DNA from: Sphingobacteriaceae bacterium
Lineage (GTDB): Bacteria > Bacteroidota > Bacteroidia > B-17B0 > Aurantibacillaceae
Direction: 5' to 3'
DNA length: 64,000 nucleotides
NCBI GenBank assembly: GCA_016715905.1
Contig: JADJXI010000017.1
Coordinates: 434,001 to 498,000, forward strand
Below, one piece after another: positions 43,854 through 53,284 of this stretch. The first letter of the stretch is position 1, and each line of letters begins with the position of its first letter. A model generated the notes under the pieces. The model searched no databases. It was not told the DNA's origin and saw only the letters and a list, made by a program, of their open reading frames with translations. The position numbers were made by a program, and so were the translations under genes.

Positions 43854-43989
43854 AGTAGATGGTATTGAAGTGTATTGAAATGTTTAGATAAAAGAAGGTC
43901 TAAAATTGAAGAGACAAGGTAAAGAGTAAAATTAAATTAAACAATGAAATTAGCTTCTTTTGCAAATAAAAAATGCGATTTCAGGGCTT

Positions 43990-44412
43990 TTACTGTTCAT
44001 TTTTTCCGCCCAAATGCAAATGGCTAACATCAATTAAAAATCGACCTTTAATAGGCCTCCTCCCCAATAAAACGGGATACTTCATTTTATCGCGCTTTGA
44101 CAAGGAAAAGGAAGCCAGAATTTGTTTGTTCCCAATTTTTAATATCGATTTTATAACGTATCGTTCCTCCATTTCGCCAAAGGAATTCCTAAATTTTTTT
44201 AGCGTAAAAGTATTGAAATGGAATTCTTTTTTTGTTTCGGAATCAGAAGTGATGATGGATACAACCAAAGTAGGTATGCCGGATACTTCTTTTAGCAACA
44301 CTTCCTCACAATGAACGGATGAGGTATAAGCGCCTGTATCCAGTTTGGCTTCTACTTGTAATAAACCTAATTCAGGTATATCCACATATTCTCTTCTTCC
44401 TATTATTTTCAC
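43990..44412 (-). CDS. RimB-like retropepsin-fold protein (ATP-dependent zinc protease family)
   Basis: 140 residues, PF05618-type. The aspartic-protease-like motif 'AKLDTGAYTSSVHCEE' (Asp-Thr-Gly) is near residue 26, and 'RPIKGRFLIDVSHL' is at the C-terminus. The 'zinc protease' name is historical; the fold is a single retropepsin lobe. In some bacteria a RimB protein is encoded beside rimK and modulates it. Its start overlaps the FAD oxidoreductase stop by 4 nt. Confidence 0.87.
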   Translation of the reverse strand: MKIIGRREYVDIPELGLLQVEAKLDTGAYTSSVHCEEVLLKEVSGIPTLVVSIITSDSETKKEFHFNTFTLKKFRNSFGEMEERYVIKSILKIGNKQILASFSLSKRDKMKYPVLLGRRPIKGRFLIDVSHLHLGGKNEQ

Positions 44413-45476
44413 GGTTTTTTATTTGTTAAATAATAAGAGTTAAATCTGGCTATGTCTGCTTCCTGCATAATGCTTTCTTTTCCGGCGATGAAATTTACTA
44501 AATTATTGGCTAAGTATGGCGTTAATAAAACACCTTTACTTCCGAATCCGTTGAACAAAAATAAATTAGGCCATTTCGGATGTACGCCAATCAATGGTCT
44601 TCGGTCCTTTACCGAGGCCCTAATTCCGGCCCGGTGTGCCGTGGTTTTAAACGGGCCTACAATTAGTTCACTTATTTTTTTTTCTATTTCTATTTTGCTA
44701 TCAGTTTCGGGCTCTTCATTGATGGTATTCCAATTAAAGGTAGAGCCGGCTTTATATTCTGAACCCATTTTTAAAATAAATTTCCCCTTGCTTAAGATAG
44801 AATCACCCATAGTTAAATTTTTGGCTACAAAATTTATCAATTCTCCCTTTACAGGTTTCAAGGGGAGATAATTAAAAAAAGGATTATTTTTCATCAAATG
44901 ACCTTCACAAAAAATTATACCCCTATAAAATTGTTTGTTGTATTCAAGGCCTTCGTTTATAATTTTTATTGAATTGTGATTAAATGTTTCGTCCAGCATT
45001 TTATTTTGAAAGAAAGTTTCACTTTGTTGAATAAAGAAGGGAATGTCTAAATTTCCGGCGCCTTTAATTTTTCCAGTCCCAAGTGGAAAAGAATAGAGGC
45101 CCGAAATATTTTTTTCTTGCTGATAAATCACCGGGTCTAAATATTCCCGCATTTCTCCTTGTGCTTTTTTTTCCCAAAGGGTTATTTCTTGTTTTTCCGA
45201 AAACGGCCTGATTATGGTTCTATTGGTAATAAGTGCTGTGCCTAATAATTTTTCGAGTGTTCGATAAAAATTAATCAGATAGGGTAAAAAAAGATCAACT
45301 TGCCAGCTTTTACTTAAGGAGTGCAAAACTACAGGATTCCAAATGCCGGCGGCAACTAAGGACGCCCTACTTAAATTTTTTTTGCCGATAATAGTAAAGT
45401 TTATTTTTTGCTGATGAAGATGATGCGCTAAAACAAAGGCAGATAACCCACGTCCAACAATAAGATAAGGCTTCAT
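44409..45476 (-). CDS. FAD-dependent oxidoreductase, D-amino-acid-oxidase (DAO) type
   Basis: 355 residues. The dinucleotide-binding 'IVGRGLSAFVLAHHL' starts at residue 5, and the C-terminal FAD signature is 'RASVKDRRPLIGVHPKWPNLFLFNGFGSKGVLLTPYLA' (given as the 'FGSKGVLLTPY' core). DAO-family enzymes oxidise amino acids or related amines. The substrate is not predictable. Four-base overlaps join it to the outer-membrane protein upstream and the RimB-like gene downstream. Confidence 0.87.
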   Translation of the reverse strand: MKPYLIVGRGLSAFVLAHHLHQQKINFTIIGKKNLSRASLVAAGIWNPVVLHSLSKSWQVDLFLPYLINFYRTLEKLLGTALITNRTIIRPFSEKQEITLWEKKAQGEMREYLDPVIYQQEKNISGLYSFPLGTGKIKGAGNLDIPFFIQQSETFFQNKMLDETFNHNSIKIINEGLEYNKQFYRGIIFCEGHLMKNNPFFNYLPLKPVKGELINFVAKNLTMGDSILSKGKFILKMGSEYKAGSTFNWNTINEEPETDSKIEIEKKISELIVGPFKTTAHRAGIRASVKDRRPLIGVHPKWPNLFLFNGFGSKGVLLTPYLANNLVNFIAGKESIMQEADIARFNSYYLTNKKP

Positions 45477-46138
45477 CGTTTGTTTTCTGATCGAACGTTT
45501 ACATTGTAATTTTTCTTAGGCCCCCTATATGCACCTGAAAAGAACAGAATGAATTTTATTCCGATAGAACTTTGGCCGGGGCTTAATTCGCCAAACCCCT
45601 CTATGCCCATTCCAATATCATAGGTGAATTTAGTAATGAATTGTGCGGAAGCATAAAGGCCAAATCCTTCATAATAATAAGGAATAATTCCAAGCGCCGT
45701 ATCTTCAATGGCTAATACACCGGTATAATAAGACAAACCACCAAACACGGCAATGTTACTTTTATTTTTTTCTTTTCGCCACCCGTAACCGAAATGACCT
45801 TGCAAATTATTATTGGATAAAAATTCGGGACCACTCATATTCATGCCAATCTGAAATTGTTCTCGGCGTATGTGAAATTGAAAATCTATACCAATCGTTT
45901 TTGAAATATCAGACCGGCGCGAACTGCTCAAATAACCTGCGCCAAAAGTAGCATAGTTATTGTATTTTCTGTACAATTTGCCGTCGTATATGATTTCTTC
46001 TTTTCTGTAATATTTTTCTTTTTCAGTTTTTAAACTGTCGCTTTGACCAAAACAAGAAAATGAAATGAAGAAAATAAATATGTGTTTAAGAATTTTGATA
46101 AGGGAAATTAATAAAAATGAAATTAATTTTTTAAGTAT
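45473..46138 (-). CDS. outer-membrane beta-barrel-like protein with no canonical start codon
   Basis: About 221 residues. The frame encodes an evident signal peptide ('LKKLISFLLISLIKILKHIF', then hydrophobic residues to 'CFGQ') but no ATG, GTG or TTG precedes it. The frame opens after a TAA with ATA at 46136-46138, and the first canonical start is a TTG at 45976 that would delete the signal peptide and ~55 residues. The mature part has alternating Gly/Tyr-rich strands typical of a small barrel. It overlaps the DAO gene by 4 nt. Confidence 0.65.
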   Translation of the reverse strand: MLKKLISFLLISLIKILKHIFIFFISFSCFGQSDSLKTEKEKYYRKEEIIYDGKLYRKYNNYATFGAGYLSSSRRSDISKTIGIDFQFHIRREQFQIGMNMSGPEFLSNNNLQGHFGYGWRKEKNKSNIAVFGGLSYYTGVLAIEDTALGIIPYYYEGFGLYASAQFITKFTYDIGMGIEGFGELSPGQSSIGIKFILFFSGAYRGPKKNYNVNVRSENKR

Positions 46139-46172
46139 TTATATAATTGGTTTGTTTTATTACATAATTGGA

Positions 46173-46808
46173 CTAAAAAAACGGATTGTTATTTTTTTCG
46201 AAGCCTATGGTAGTGGATGGGCCGTGGCCGTTAAATACTTTAACATCATCAGGCAATGTAAATAATTTAGATTGTATAGCGTCTAATAATTGCTGGTGAT
46301 TTCCTCCGGGCAAATCTGTTCTGCCAATACTTCCTCTGAATAAAACATCGCCAACTATAATAATTTTGTTTGGTTCATTATAAAAGCAAATACTTCCGGG
46401 TGAATGCCCCGGCGCATGTATGCAATCAAATGTATAATCGCCCAAAATTATTTGGTCTCCTTCTGAAATATATTTTTCGGGCATTGGTGATTCTTCGGCG
46501 GGAACACCATACATGTTGGCCGTATTCATCATGTTTTCCAATAAAAAAAGATCTTCGGCATTCACTTCCGGCAACAATCCGTAAGTATCTTGTATAAATT
46601 TATTTCCCAATACATGATCTAAGTGGGCATGAGTTAAAATTAAGCGAGTTAAGTTTAATTGATTATCGGCAATAAATTGCTTTAACACTAAATTTTCGGA
46701 AGTGTTAGAATTTCCGGGATCAAAAATAATAGCGTTATTTTTATCGTCATAAACAACATAAGTGTTTTCCTGAAAAGCATTAAAGGCAAAAGATTTTAAA
46801 TAAAGCAT
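46173..46808 (-). CDS. MBL-fold metallo-hydrolase (glyoxalase-II-like)
   Basis: About 211 residues from the ATG at 46806-46808 (a TTG two codons earlier is less likely). The metal motif THAHLDH (His-x-His-x-Asp-His) is near residue 60. 'HAPGHSPGS' supplies the next His, 'GDVLFRGSIGR' the bridging Asp, and 'NGHGPSTTIGFE' the last His, as in the YcbL/GloB-like group. Thioester hydrolysis is the likely chemistry. It is 12 nt downstream of the amidohydrolase gene. Confidence 0.88.
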   Translation of the reverse strand: MLYLKSFAFNAFQENTYVVYDDKNNAIIFDPGNSNTSENLVLKQFIADNQLNLTRLILTHAHLDHVLGNKFIQDTYGLLPEVNAEDLFLLENMMNTANMYGVPAEESPMPEKYISEGDQIILGDYTFDCIHAPGHSPGSICFYNEPNKIIIVGDVLFRGSIGRTDLPGGNHQQLLDAIQSKLFTLPDDVKVFNGHGPSTTIGFEKNNNPFF

Positions 46809-46820
46809 GAACAAAGATAC

Positions 46821-47972
46821 TTAGCAGATTCGTTTAGTGAAATTAATTTGGTTGTTTTTTATTTGTAAAAGATTAAGCCCTGCCGTTTTTCCAATACTAA
46901 TTTTCCCAAAATGTTCCGGTAATTTTAAAGCCCGGGCTCCATTTAAAGTCATAAAACGCAAAACCTCTTCCACTGTAAAATTTGAATTTTTCAATACAAC
47001 ATTAGCTTCATCTATTAATGACAATTTATAATTAGAAGCCAAACTATCGGTACCCAAAGTAATTTTTGTTTTATAGGACTCAAATATTTTAAAATCTGGT
47101 AATTGATTTTCAATGTAAATATTGGCATTAGGACAAAACCCAAAATATATATTTTCAGTATTCATAAAATTTAGATCAGCTGAACTAGTGAAAGTATTAT
47201 GAATTAAAATAGTTTGTTGTGTACTTAAAGCATCGGTGTAATGCATTAAACTGCTACAACCCGGGGCCAGAAACCAAGAGATATCCATATTTAAAAAGCG
47301 GTATAAATTGTGAAATGCAGATGGCTCTCCATTAAAAAATTTATTTTCTTCTTCGCTTTCCTGGTTATGAATGCTGGCCGGTAAATCTCTTGCTATATTA
47401 AACTGAGCAATGGCTGCTATTAGTTTTTTAGAAGAACTGTATGCGGCATGAGGCGCCAAACTGCAACTCAGTTGAGCGTTTTCAAATTGATCAAATAAAT
47501 ATTTTCCGGCCGTTAGCATGTCATTTGCTCTGTCGGGATTTAAAGCCAGCAACTCAATAAAGGAATGATAATGAATAGAAGAACCTTCTTTCATTTTTAG
47601 GCTATCGGCTGTATTGCAAATATCTCCGCAAGCAACTATCCCTTCATTAAACATAAAGGCATCAGCTTGCTGCATAGCCTCTCTTATTTCTTCGTTTTTA
47701 AAGCCCGGTCGAATACTAATTATTTTTTCTCCAAATCCCGCTAAGCCCGTTTGCTGTGGAATTTTATCTTTTAAATGACTTAATTCTAAATGAGCGTGAA
47801 TGTTTATAAAACCCGGACAAAGCCAACCCGCTGATTTTTCTACTCGGTTATTTTCAATAGTTCCTTCCCTTAAAATATCGCTGATTGTGCCATTATTTTC
47901 AAGCACCAGAACGGAGCCCGCATCCAATAGTTTTTCTCCGTTAAAAATATGATCGGCTGTTATAAAACGCAC
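46821..47972 (-). CDS. amidohydrolase family protein (cytosine/guanine-deaminase-like)
   Basis: 383 residues from a GTG at 47970-47972. Metal ligands: His-x-His in 'GFINIHAHLELSH', later His in 'APHAAYSSS', 'IHNQESEEENKFF' and Asp in 'TLGTDSLASN'. This is the subtype-III/SsnA-MtaD pattern that deaminates nucleobases, S-adenosylhomocysteine or aminodeoxyfutalosine. 'HLELSHLK' resembles aminodeoxyfutalosine deaminases, but no menaquinone gene is near, so the substrate is open. It heads the minus-strand run to the RimB-like gene. Confidence 0.85.
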   Translation of the reverse strand: MRFITADHIFNGEKLLDAGSVLVLENNGTISDILREGTIENNRVEKSAGWLCPGFINIHAHLELSHLKDKIPQQTGLAGFGEKIISIRPGFKNEEIREAMQQADAFMFNEGIVACGDICNTADSLKMKEGSSIHYHSFIELLALNPDRANDMLTAGKYLFDQFENAQLSCSLAPHAAYSSSKKLIAAIAQFNIARDLPASIHNQESEEENKFFNGEPSAFHNLYRFLNMDISWFLAPGCSSLMHYTDALSTQQTILIHNTFTSSADLNFMNTENIYFGFCPNANIYIENQLPDFKIFESYKTKITLGTDSLASNYKLSLIDEANVVLKNSNFTVEEVLRFMTLNGARALKLPEHFGKISIGKTAGLNLLQIKNNQINFTKRIC

Positions 47973-48061
47973 AAGTAAATTTAAAGAAATTTAAGGGATA
48001 ATGGAGGGGAAAGGCAGGAGATATTAGAGAGGCAAGGAAGAATAACCGTATCTTTACTGTC

Positions 48062-49123
48062 TTGATTCAAAAACGTGATATTCGGGCATTAACCTTAGAA
48101 GAACTAACTGCAGTTTTTCAGCAATTGGGCGAACCTGCCTTTAGGGCCAAACAATTGTATGAGTGGTTGTGGAGTAAGAGCGAAATTGATTTTTCTAAAA
48201 TGTCGAATCTTTCCCTCAAACTAAGAACTTATTTAAATGAAAACTTTGTAATTAATGCGGTTCAGATCAGTGAATTGCAAATCAGCAGCGATAAAACCAT
48301 TAAATGCGCCATGCGCTTGCATGATAATTACGTAGTAGAAAGTGTATTAATTCCTTTAGAGAGTAGAATGACGGCTTGTATTTCATCGCAGGTGGGTTGT
48401 AGTTTAACTTGTAAATTTTGTGCTACCGGAAAATTAAAACGCATGCGCAATTTAAATGCCGATGAAATTTATGATCAGGTGGTATTGGTTAAAAAAACCG
48501 CAGAAGAAAAATACCATAGTCCCTTAACTAATATTGTGTACATGGGTATGGGCGAGCCCTTATTAAATTATCAAGAAGTGTTAAGTTCAATCGAAAAAAT
48601 TACTTCGCCAAAAGGTTTGGGCATGTCGCCAAAACGTATCACCGTATCAACTGCCGGCGTAGCTAAAATGATAAAAAAATTGGGCGATGATGAAGTCAAA
48701 TTTAATTTAGCTATTTCGCTACACGCGGCTAATGATACCAAACGAAATGAAATAATGCCTATTAACGAAACCAATAACTTGGAAAATTTGCAGGAGGCGC
48801 TCATTTATTTCACTAAAAAAACCGGTACGCGACCTACTTTTGAATACATTGTTTTTAAAGATTTTAATGATTCAGAAACGGATGCCGAAGAACTGGTGCA
48901 ATTTTGTAAAAAAGTAAAGGGGAAAGTAAATATTATAGAATATAATCCAATTGATAACGAAGAATTTAAACAAACCACAAGGGCAAGATTAAATGCTTTT
49001 ATCGATCATTTAGAATCAAGAGGCATTATTTGTAATGTAAGAAGGAGTAGGGGAAAAGATATTGATGCGGCTTGCGGACAATTAGCCAACAAAAACAAAT
49101 TGGCGTTAAATGAATTAAAATAA
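48062..49123 (+). CDS. rlmN: 23S rRNA (adenine2503-C2)-methyltransferase RlmN
   Basis: 353 residues. Radical-SAM methylase of A2503 in 23S rRNA and A37 in some tRNAs. The [4Fe-4S] cysteines are Cys113, Cys117 and Cys120 in 'CSLTCKFCATG'. 'YMGMGEPLLNY' and 'ISLHAAND' are family motifs, and the catalytic C-terminal Cys is in 'RRSRGKDIDAACGQL'. The start is a TTG at 48062, needed for the 'DIRALTLEEL' N-terminal helix. A near-consensus TATCTTTA lies just upstream. Confidence 0.95.
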   Translation: MIQKRDIRALTLEELTAVFQQLGEPAFRAKQLYEWLWSKSEIDFSKMSNLSLKLRTYLNENFVINAVQISELQISSDKTIKCAMRLHDNYVVESVLIPLESRMTACISSQVGCSLTCKFCATGKLKRMRNLNADEIYDQVVLVKKTAEEKYHSPLTNIVYMGMGEPLLNYQEVLSSIEKITSPKGLGMSPKRITVSTAGVAKMIKKLGDDEVKFNLAISLHAANDTKRNEIMPINETNNLENLQEALIYFTKKTGTRPTFEYIVFKDFNDSETDAEELVQFCKKVKGKVNIIEYNPIDNEEFKQTTRARLNAFIDHLESRGIICNVRRSRGKDIDAACGQLANKNKLALNELK

Positions 49124-49139
49124 AGTTTAATTTAGATTC

Positions 49140-50117
49140 GTGTCGAGAAAAGTAGAAGAAATAAAAGCACCGGTTAAAGATCACATGGAGGCCTTTGAGG
49201 AGAAATTCCGAGGAGCCATGAAAAGTACTGTGCCTTTATTGGATAAAATCACCAATTATATTGTAAAAAGAAAAGGCAAACAAATCAGGCCCATGTTTGT
49301 TTTTTTAAGCGCTCAAAATGCCGGTGATATAAATGAAAGTACGTATAGAGCGGCAGCCTTAATTGAGTTGTTGCATACCGCAACTTTAGTGCATGATGAT
49401 GTGGTGGATGATAGTAATGAAAGGAGAGGATTTTTTAGTGTAAATGCTTTATGGAAAAATAAAATTGCCGTGTTAATTGGCGATTTTTTGCTTTCTAAAG
49501 GATTGCTTTTATCTATTGAAAACAACGATTTTCACTTGCTAAAAATAATGAGTATTGCTGTAAAGGAAATGAGTGAAGGAGAATTATTGCAGATAGAAAA
49601 AGCCCGGCGCTTAGATATATCGGAAGAAATTTATTTTGAAATTATTACCAAAAAAACGGCCGCCTTGTTAGCGGCCTGTTGTGCTGCGGGAGTAGCTTCG
49701 GTTAGCCAAGATGAGAAATTAATCAAATTAGCTACAGAATTTGGAACATTAACCGGCATTGCTTTTCAGATAAAAGACGATTTGTTTGATTTTGGCAGTG
49801 GAGATGAGATCGGAAAACCAACGGGGATTGATATTAAAGAGAAAAAAATGACATTGCCGCTCATTTATGCTTTAAACAATTGTTCATCTGCAGAAAAAAG
49901 GAAAATTATAAATATTATTAAAAATCACAGCGAGGAAAGTGAAAAAGTGGAGGAGGTTATTAAATTTGTGATTGAAAAAGGCGGAATAGAATATGCCATA
50001 AAAATTATGCATGAGTATAAAAACAAAGCCTTGCAAATTTTAAAACAATTGCCCGAAAATGAAGCCGGAAAAAGCTTAGAAAATTTATTGATATATGCCA
50101 TTGAAAGAAAAAAGTAA
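49140..50117 (+). CDS. polyprenyl diphosphate synthase (long-chain, all-trans)
   Basis: 325 residues from GTG 49140. Condenses isopentenyl diphosphate into the side chain of menaquinone. First aspartate-rich motif 'LVHDDVVDDSNERRG' (~82-96), with 'GKQIRP' upstream and 'KTAALLAACCAAG' in the middle; second aspartate motif 'QIKDDLFDFG' (~210). The chain length cannot be read reliably. It begins 16 nt after rlmN and overlaps the next gene by 23 nt. Confidence 0.92.
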   Translation: MSRKVEEIKAPVKDHMEAFEEKFRGAMKSTVPLLDKITNYIVKRKGKQIRPMFVFLSAQNAGDINESTYRAAALIELLHTATLVHDDVVDDSNERRGFFSVNALWKNKIAVLIGDFLLSKGLLLSIENNDFHLLKIMSIAVKEMSEGELLQIEKARRLDISEEIYFEIITKKTAALLAACCAAGVASVSQDEKLIKLATEFGTLTGIAFQIKDDLFDFGSGDEIGKPTGIDIKEKKMTLPLIYALNNCSSAEKRKIINIIKNHSEESEKVEEVIKFVIEKGGIEYAIKIMHEYKNKALQILKQLPENEAGKSLENLLIYAIERKK

Positions 50118-50601
50118 AATACTGGGTTTAACGTATGCATTATTTATCACGGTATTCTCTTCTTGTGTGAATGAAACGGTTATGACCGAAGCCCAAAAGC
50201 GAGAAAATGATTCTTTAAGAAAAGTAAAACAAAGGGAGTATAGTGATAGCATGAAAAGGGCGAATCCTTTATTGATTATGCCTCCGGACAGTGAATATAC
50301 CGGCGAATATATTGACAAGTATCCTACCGGAATAGTAAAGTTTAAAGGCATGTTTAGATTTGGGCAACGACATGGCGATTGGTTTAGTTTTTATCCCAAT
50401 GGTATGAAATGGAGTGAACTTACTTTTGATAACGGTCTCAAGCAAGGTAAAAATGTAGCCTATTATCAAGACGGTAAAATACGTTATGAAGGATATTATA
50501 AAAATGACATTCAGGATAGCGTTTGGATTTACTACGATAGTATAGGAAGGGTTGCCGATTCTTTTACTTTAAACAACGGAAAAGTAGTTCCAAAAAATTA
50601 G
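50095..50601 (+). CDS. MORN/YwqK-type repeat lipoprotein
   Basis: 168 residues with lipoprotein signal (lipobox near 'VFSSC', Cys ~ residue 24). Then follow a charged linker and about four MORN_2-type repeats ('GEYIDKYPTGIVKFKGMFRF', 'GDWFSFYPNG', 'GYYKNDIQDSVWIYYDS'). It is the second of three such proteins in the window. The ATG lies inside the end of the polyprenyl synthase gene. The 3' end overlaps the convergent lipoprotein gene by 4 nt. Confidence 0.72.
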   Translation: MPLKEKSKILGLTYALFITVFSSCVNETVMTEAQKRENDSLRKVKQREYSDSMKRANPLLIMPPDSEYTGEYIDKYPTGIVKFKGMFRFGQRHGDWFSFYPNGMKWSELTFDNGLKQGKNVAYYQDGKIRYEGYYKNDIQDSVWIYYDSIGRVADSFTLNNGKVVPKN

Positions 50602-51428
50602 ATACCCGAAACCACTTTTGTACGTAAAGCGGTTATTCCCTCACTGATATCTTTAATAGCCTCAAATCCGGTTTTTTCTGTTTGCATAGAAGCCGCAAAA
50701 ATATCGTGGAGTTTTTTTAATCCGTGTAAAATATAATCAGAACGGTCATTTAATTTGGAAGCTTCTAATAAAATAATCAGATTTTTTAAAGATTCTTCCT
50801 GACTTAAAATACTTTTTGCAACTTCATCTGAATTTAGCGACTCGGTTATTTTGCAAGAAACATACAATCCTTCAATCCACGCACCGGAAAGAATGATGGC
50901 TGATGTTGCCGGTCTGTTGTTCGTTTTTAATATTTGATCGGCCGATTTAAAGGCGTTAGTGATGATTTCCAAGGTAGAATCTTTGCTGGATTTATTAGCT
51001 TCCATTCTGTCAAACATGCTTTGATCGAAAGCGTTATTCACACCTAAATCACCGGCAAGCACATTTACACATTTCAGAAAAATTATACTTTCTTGTGTTT
51101 GCTCAAAAGCACTGGCAATACTTAAATCTGAACCATATACCCCAAGATTTACAGCTTTTGCAGACTCTATGGTGTATTTATCTACAAAGTTAGGATCGTT
51201 TAATAAATCGGCATTATAATCGATTTGGTGAGATTCAATAAGTTTCAAAATTTCTTTTCTATCCGGCATGGTGTTAAACACGTTTTGCGCATTTAATTTA
51301 GTTTCTTCAACAGCAATTCTAGTTGAATCCATGTGATCTAACGAATCATCAATTTTTTCACCGCTGCCACATGCATTTATCATTAAAATGATAACCGGGT
51401 AAAAGATGAATTTGAAACTTTTTTTCAT
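50598..51428 (-). CDS. lipoprotein of unknown function
   Basis: 276 residues with a lipobox 'MINAC' (Cys ~20). The rest is almost entirely helical, with repeated 'A-x-x-x-A' helices and an Asp/Ser-rich N-terminal linker, suggesting a helical-bundle protein at the periplasmic face of a membrane. It has the look of Bacteroidota-specific periplasmic proteins without assigned domain. It has its own -7 element. Confidence 0.65.
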   Translation of the reverse strand: MKKSFKFIFYPVIILMINACGSGEKIDDSLDHMDSTRIAVEETKLNAQNVFNTMPDRKEILKLIESHQIDYNADLLNDPNFVDKYTIESAKAVNLGVYGSDLSIASAFEQTQESIIFLKCVNVLAGDLGVNNAFDQSMFDRMEANKSSKDSTLEIITNAFKSADQILKTNNRPATSAIILSGAWIEGLYVSCKITESLNSDEVAKSILSQEESLKNLIILLEASKLNDRSDYILHGLKKLHDIFAASMQTEKTGFEAIKDISEGITALRTKVVSGI

Positions 51429-51438
51429 TCGAGTAGTA

Positions 51439-51446
51439 CAAATATA
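51439..51446 (-). promoter_or_regulatory. -7 element TATATTTG before the lipoprotein at 51428
   Basis: TATATTTG on the minus strand ends 10 nt before the ATG. It lies at the very end of the MORN gene, so the lipoprotein can be transcribed independently of it. Confidence 0.45.
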
Positions 51447-51448
51447 TA

Positions 51449-53188
51449 TTATTTTTTTATTCCCTTGTCATACCTGACACGGTTTATTTCATTCCCGTTT
51501 TTATCGTAAAAAATCCACTCTCCGTCGGGCACACTCTGTAATTTGCCCTTTCTACGTTCTTTAATAACAGCATAATAACAAACGGATTGGAGTCGGGCAT
51601 TGTTGTAATAACTTACACTTTTGCCTTGCAATTTACCCTTATTAAAATTTTGTGTTTTATTTAATCCTCCGGTTTCAAAAAAATATTCCCAGGTGCCGTG
51701 TTGATGACCTTTGCGATATTTTCCTTTGGTATCAACAAATCCGCCTCTTTCAAACCACTCTATGTGTTGGCCGTGTTTTATTCCATTTACATAATTAGAA
51801 ATCTCCCTTGGTTTTCCACTGTCAAAGAAGTAATTCCATTTTCCGGTTTTTTTCCCTTTTTTGTTGTATTTGCCTGTATAATTTAGTTGACTATTGCTAT
51901 ACCAGCCTTGCCAGTTTCCGGTGAGTAAACCCAAAGTAAAAGATCCTTCATCCTTTTTCTTTCCATTTTGCCACCAGCTTAACCACAAACCGTTTTCTTT
52001 TCCGTTTAAATAAGCACCTTCTTGTAATTTGTTGCCGTTTTCAAACCAGGTAACCCACATACCATTTTTTATACCATTTAGGTAATTTCCTCTTCTCCAT
52101 TTTTCGCCGCCCTGGTAAAAATAATTCCAGGTATCGTTTTGCATATCACTGGCGAAATTACCTTCGCTTTCAATTTTCCCGTTTTTATAATAATATGTCC
52201 ATTTCCCTTCCCGTAAATTATCTTTTAATGTTCCACTCATTTCTAAATTGCCTTCCGGAAAATAAAATTTCCAAATCCCGTTCTTTTTACCGGCCTGAAA
52301 TTCTCCCTCACTTTTAATTTTGTGATTCGGAAAATATGAGGAATAATATCCATTTAACGCACCTTCTTTGTAAGTAGCTTCGTAATCTAGTTCGCCATTT
52401 TGATGAAAAAACCGCCATATGCCATCTTGTAATCCATCTTTATAATTTCCCATGGCACGAATAATTCCATTATCATAATTGGCGGTTATACTTCCTTGGC
52501 CGTTACTTACGAGTTGTATGCCATTATTATTCCACAAATTGATTAAATACAAAGTTGAATCTTTGTATTCTTTTTCGAATTTGCGTTTTCCATTTTCATA
52601 ATTTTCTTCCCATTTACCACAAGGTTTTCCTTCGCAAAAATTTTGTATCGATTTAATTTTTCCGTTGCTGAAAAAAGTTTCAACTTTGCCGCTTCGTTTA
52701 TCTTTTTCAAAAAAACCTTTGCTTTCTACTTGGCCGTTTTCAAAGTAATAAATCCACTCACCTTCTTTTTTTCCTTTAGTAAAAGGCTCCTTACTTTTTG
52801 TTTTCCCGTTTTCAAAAAAGGAAGTCCAGATGCTGTCGGCTAAATCATTTTCATATTTTGTTAGTTGAGCAACTTTTCCCGATTTGAAGTAGTAAACATT
52901 GGTGCCTTCTTTTCTTCCTTTTTCATAGAACTCAATTGCTTTTTTGGTACCATCTTCGTAAAAAAATGTCCAAATTTTGTCTTCTTTTCCCTCATAATAG
53001 GTTCCTTTTCTGCTCACATTGCCTGATTTGTAAAATTCAGTATGTGAACCGTGCGGCATTCCCTTATAGTAATCTGTTTCAGATTTTAATTGAGACTCTT
53101 TAGCGTCGTAGTATTCTTTTTTAAGTTGACTTTTACCGATAGTTTGAATGAAGAAGCAGGACAGAATAAAAATGCGAGAATAATACAT
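51449..53188 (-). CDS. large exported MORN/YwqK-type repeat protein
   Basis: 579 residues: a signal peptide, then about 23 consecutive MORN_2-type repeats of ~22-23 residues ('GxWxxYYxNGKxxxEGxF') covering almost the whole chain, giving a long beta-ribbon. One repeat carries a Cys pair ('NFCEGKPCGKW'). It probably forms an exported scaffold or ligand-binding rod. It shares the repeat class with the products at 17330 and 50095. Confidence 0.8.
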   Translation of the reverse strand: MYYSRIFILSCFFIQTIGKSQLKKEYYDAKESQLKSETDYYKGMPHGSHTEFYKSGNVSRKGTYYEGKEDKIWTFFYEDGTKKAIEFYEKGRKEGTNVYYFKSGKVAQLTKYENDLADSIWTSFFENGKTKSKEPFTKGKKEGEWIYYFENGQVESKGFFEKDKRSGKVETFFSNGKIKSIQNFCEGKPCGKWEENYENGKRKFEKEYKDSTLYLINLWNNNGIQLVSNGQGSITANYDNGIIRAMGNYKDGLQDGIWRFFHQNGELDYEATYKEGALNGYYSSYFPNHKIKSEGEFQAGKKNGIWKFYFPEGNLEMSGTLKDNLREGKWTYYYKNGKIESEGNFASDMQNDTWNYFYQGGEKWRRGNYLNGIKNGMWVTWFENGNKLQEGAYLNGKENGLWLSWWQNGKKKDEGSFTLGLLTGNWQGWYSNSQLNYTGKYNKKGKKTGKWNYFFDSGKPREISNYVNGIKHGQHIEWFERGGFVDTKGKYRKGHQHGTWEYFFETGGLNKTQNFNKGKLQGKSVSYYNNARLQSVCYYAVIKERRKGKLQSVPDGEWIFYDKNGNEINRVRYDKGIKK

Positions 53189-53284
53189 AGTGTAAATTTA
53201 GCCTGCATAACGGGAATGCCGGAGAAAGGATACGGGTTTTGTGAACAATTTTCTGTTGGCAAACGGAAAATCAAGCGCAAATGG

